Part shown: positions 63,004-64,000 of the stretch, piece by piece
Numbering within the stretch: the stretch's first letter is position 1
How the letters are laid out: each line of letters begins with the position of its first letter
Assembly (NCBI RefSeq): GCF_018446385.1
Contig: NC_056000.1
Span: 79,804,688 to 79,868,687 of the forward strand
DNA length: 64,000 nucleotides
DNA from: Zingiber officinale
Lineage: Eukaryota; Streptophyta; Magnoliopsida; Zingiberales; Zingiberaceae
Direction: 5' to 3'
The notes under the pieces: generated by a model
What the model saw: only the letters and a program-made list of their open reading frames with translations
Told to the model about the DNA's origin: nothing
Databases searched by the model: none
Translations under genes and position numbers: made by a program

Positions 63004-64000
63004 TGTTGGATCGAGATGCACGTGGGGGGGGGGGGGGGGGGAATCATGTGGTTTTAAAAAACTTGATCTTTTTCAATTTATGAAATCAAGTGCGCAGTGG
63101 AAAATTAAGTACTAAAGCAAAATAAAAGAACAAGCAACAAAACACGCGGTCGGTTTTACTTGGTTCGGAGCCTTCGGTGACTTCTACTCCAAGATCCAAG
63201 TCTTGTGGACCTATCGATGGGTAATCCGCTAAATAACTCTTCCAGAACCGGTGGAAGAGTAATCGAGTACAAGAAAAGTCAAAGAAGTGTAACATGCTAC
63301 ACTTTTCATTTGTAGAAGGAAAGTGCAGTAATTAACTTGTTACCAAACATTTGTTTGTAGTCGGTCGGCTTTAGCTTGTGTTTGATGGCTTCTCGGCGGT
63401 AGTCGGGCATATCAGAGTTGTAGTAGAGTAGTAGTAGCAAGCCGAAATAGTCAAAAATTAGTTCGAACACGTAGAAGCTTGTATAAGAGTTGATGAAGAA
63501 GCCTTGGGCGGAACATCCTTTTATTGAGCATGGAAAGCACTTTCCATAGCCTTGAAGGCGCCTGCAATGTGAGAAATTTGATCCCAAACCACCCACTTTT
63601 TATCTGTGACGAGGTTTGAATTTTATCCTGTGGAAGGTGCTTTCCGCAACACTGAAGGCACCTTACATGAACAGTGCGAAGGCGCCTTCCAATGCTTGAA
63701 GGCGCTTCGAATACTATTCACCTGAGGCATTTTCTGCTCCTTTTACCATACAAAAAGTGTTAGTCCAATAACTTGTAAGGCAAATATTAACATAGTAATA
63801 ATAATGAATAGTAATTAGACTTTGTCTCCTCGAGACCAGGATCTAGCAGAGTTTCAATTTAGGTTTTTGAAATAGACCTACATTGGATTAATGCATAATG
63901 TCCCTTCGAACGAGGACACGTCCTCACTTAGTCACTCTTTTCCAGTGACTTACCTCTACTTACCATGTGTAGAGTTACCTTCTGGAATTAAACATCCGGA
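63004..64000 (-). mobile_element. LTR H, truncated by the window end
   Basis: Begins TGTTGGATCGAGATGCACG, with an 18-G run at about 63024-63041. It is collinear with LTRs G and F (gaatcatgtggttttaaaaa, ggttcggagccttcggtgac, aaggcgccttcc palindromes at 63555-63705, taggtttttgaaatagacc). The right end is outside the window. Confidence 0.85.

Overview
The window is nuclear DNA of a flowering plant. Intron-rich genes sit between dense, nested LTR retrotransposons. Codon use, long retrotransposon nests and the chromomethylase and ALKBH10 sequences fit a monocot, possibly Zingiberales, but the species cannot be fixed from the sequence alone. Gene calls below come from reading splice sites and matching proteins to families from memory; no database search was run.

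Layout. (1) 46-3232, minus: 5' part of a CMT3-type chromomethylase that runs off the left edge. (2) 3.2-12.4 kb: intergenic repeats (a tRNA-derived SINE, a MITE, and solo or interrupted LTRs of a long-LTR Ty1/copia superfamily, one nested in another). (3) 13142-20034, plus: plant DYRK-type kinase (LisH plus CMGC kinase domain) whose second coding exon carries a 230-bp frame-breaking tandem duplication. (4) 21309-24371, minus: MAP65/ASE1 microtubule cross-linker. (5) 25781-29866, minus: ALKBH10-type 2OG-Fe(II) oxygenase-like protein. (6) 31980-33987, minus: LRR receptor-like pseudokinase of the RKL1/RLK902 kind. (7) 35.8-62.8 kb: five LTR elements inserted one inside another, ordered by target-site duplications: gypsy-like LTR K, then non-autonomous copia element B (37426-61219), then solo LTR C (38595-55880), then solo LTR D (41250-55693), then a full-length SIRE/Maximus-type copia element E (41333-52646) with gag-pol and an extra third ORF. 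(8) 62.8-64 kb: the 5' end of a different copia element cut by another LTR (H) that leaves the window.

The host genes are not an operon or pathway; each is a separate housekeeping or regulatory gene. One link is thematic: the CMT3 family maintains CHG methylation that silences retrotransposons, and the five nonsense codons seen in elements E and B can all be explained by C-to-T or G-to-A changes.

The points most worth a second look are the kinase duplication that may be spliced out as a newborn intron; the five-level nest; the arrays of short GC-rich palindromes at a similar place in several LTR families and again upstream of ORF3 of element E; the apparent small intron in that ORF3; and the changed iron-ligand residues of the ALKBH10-like protein.
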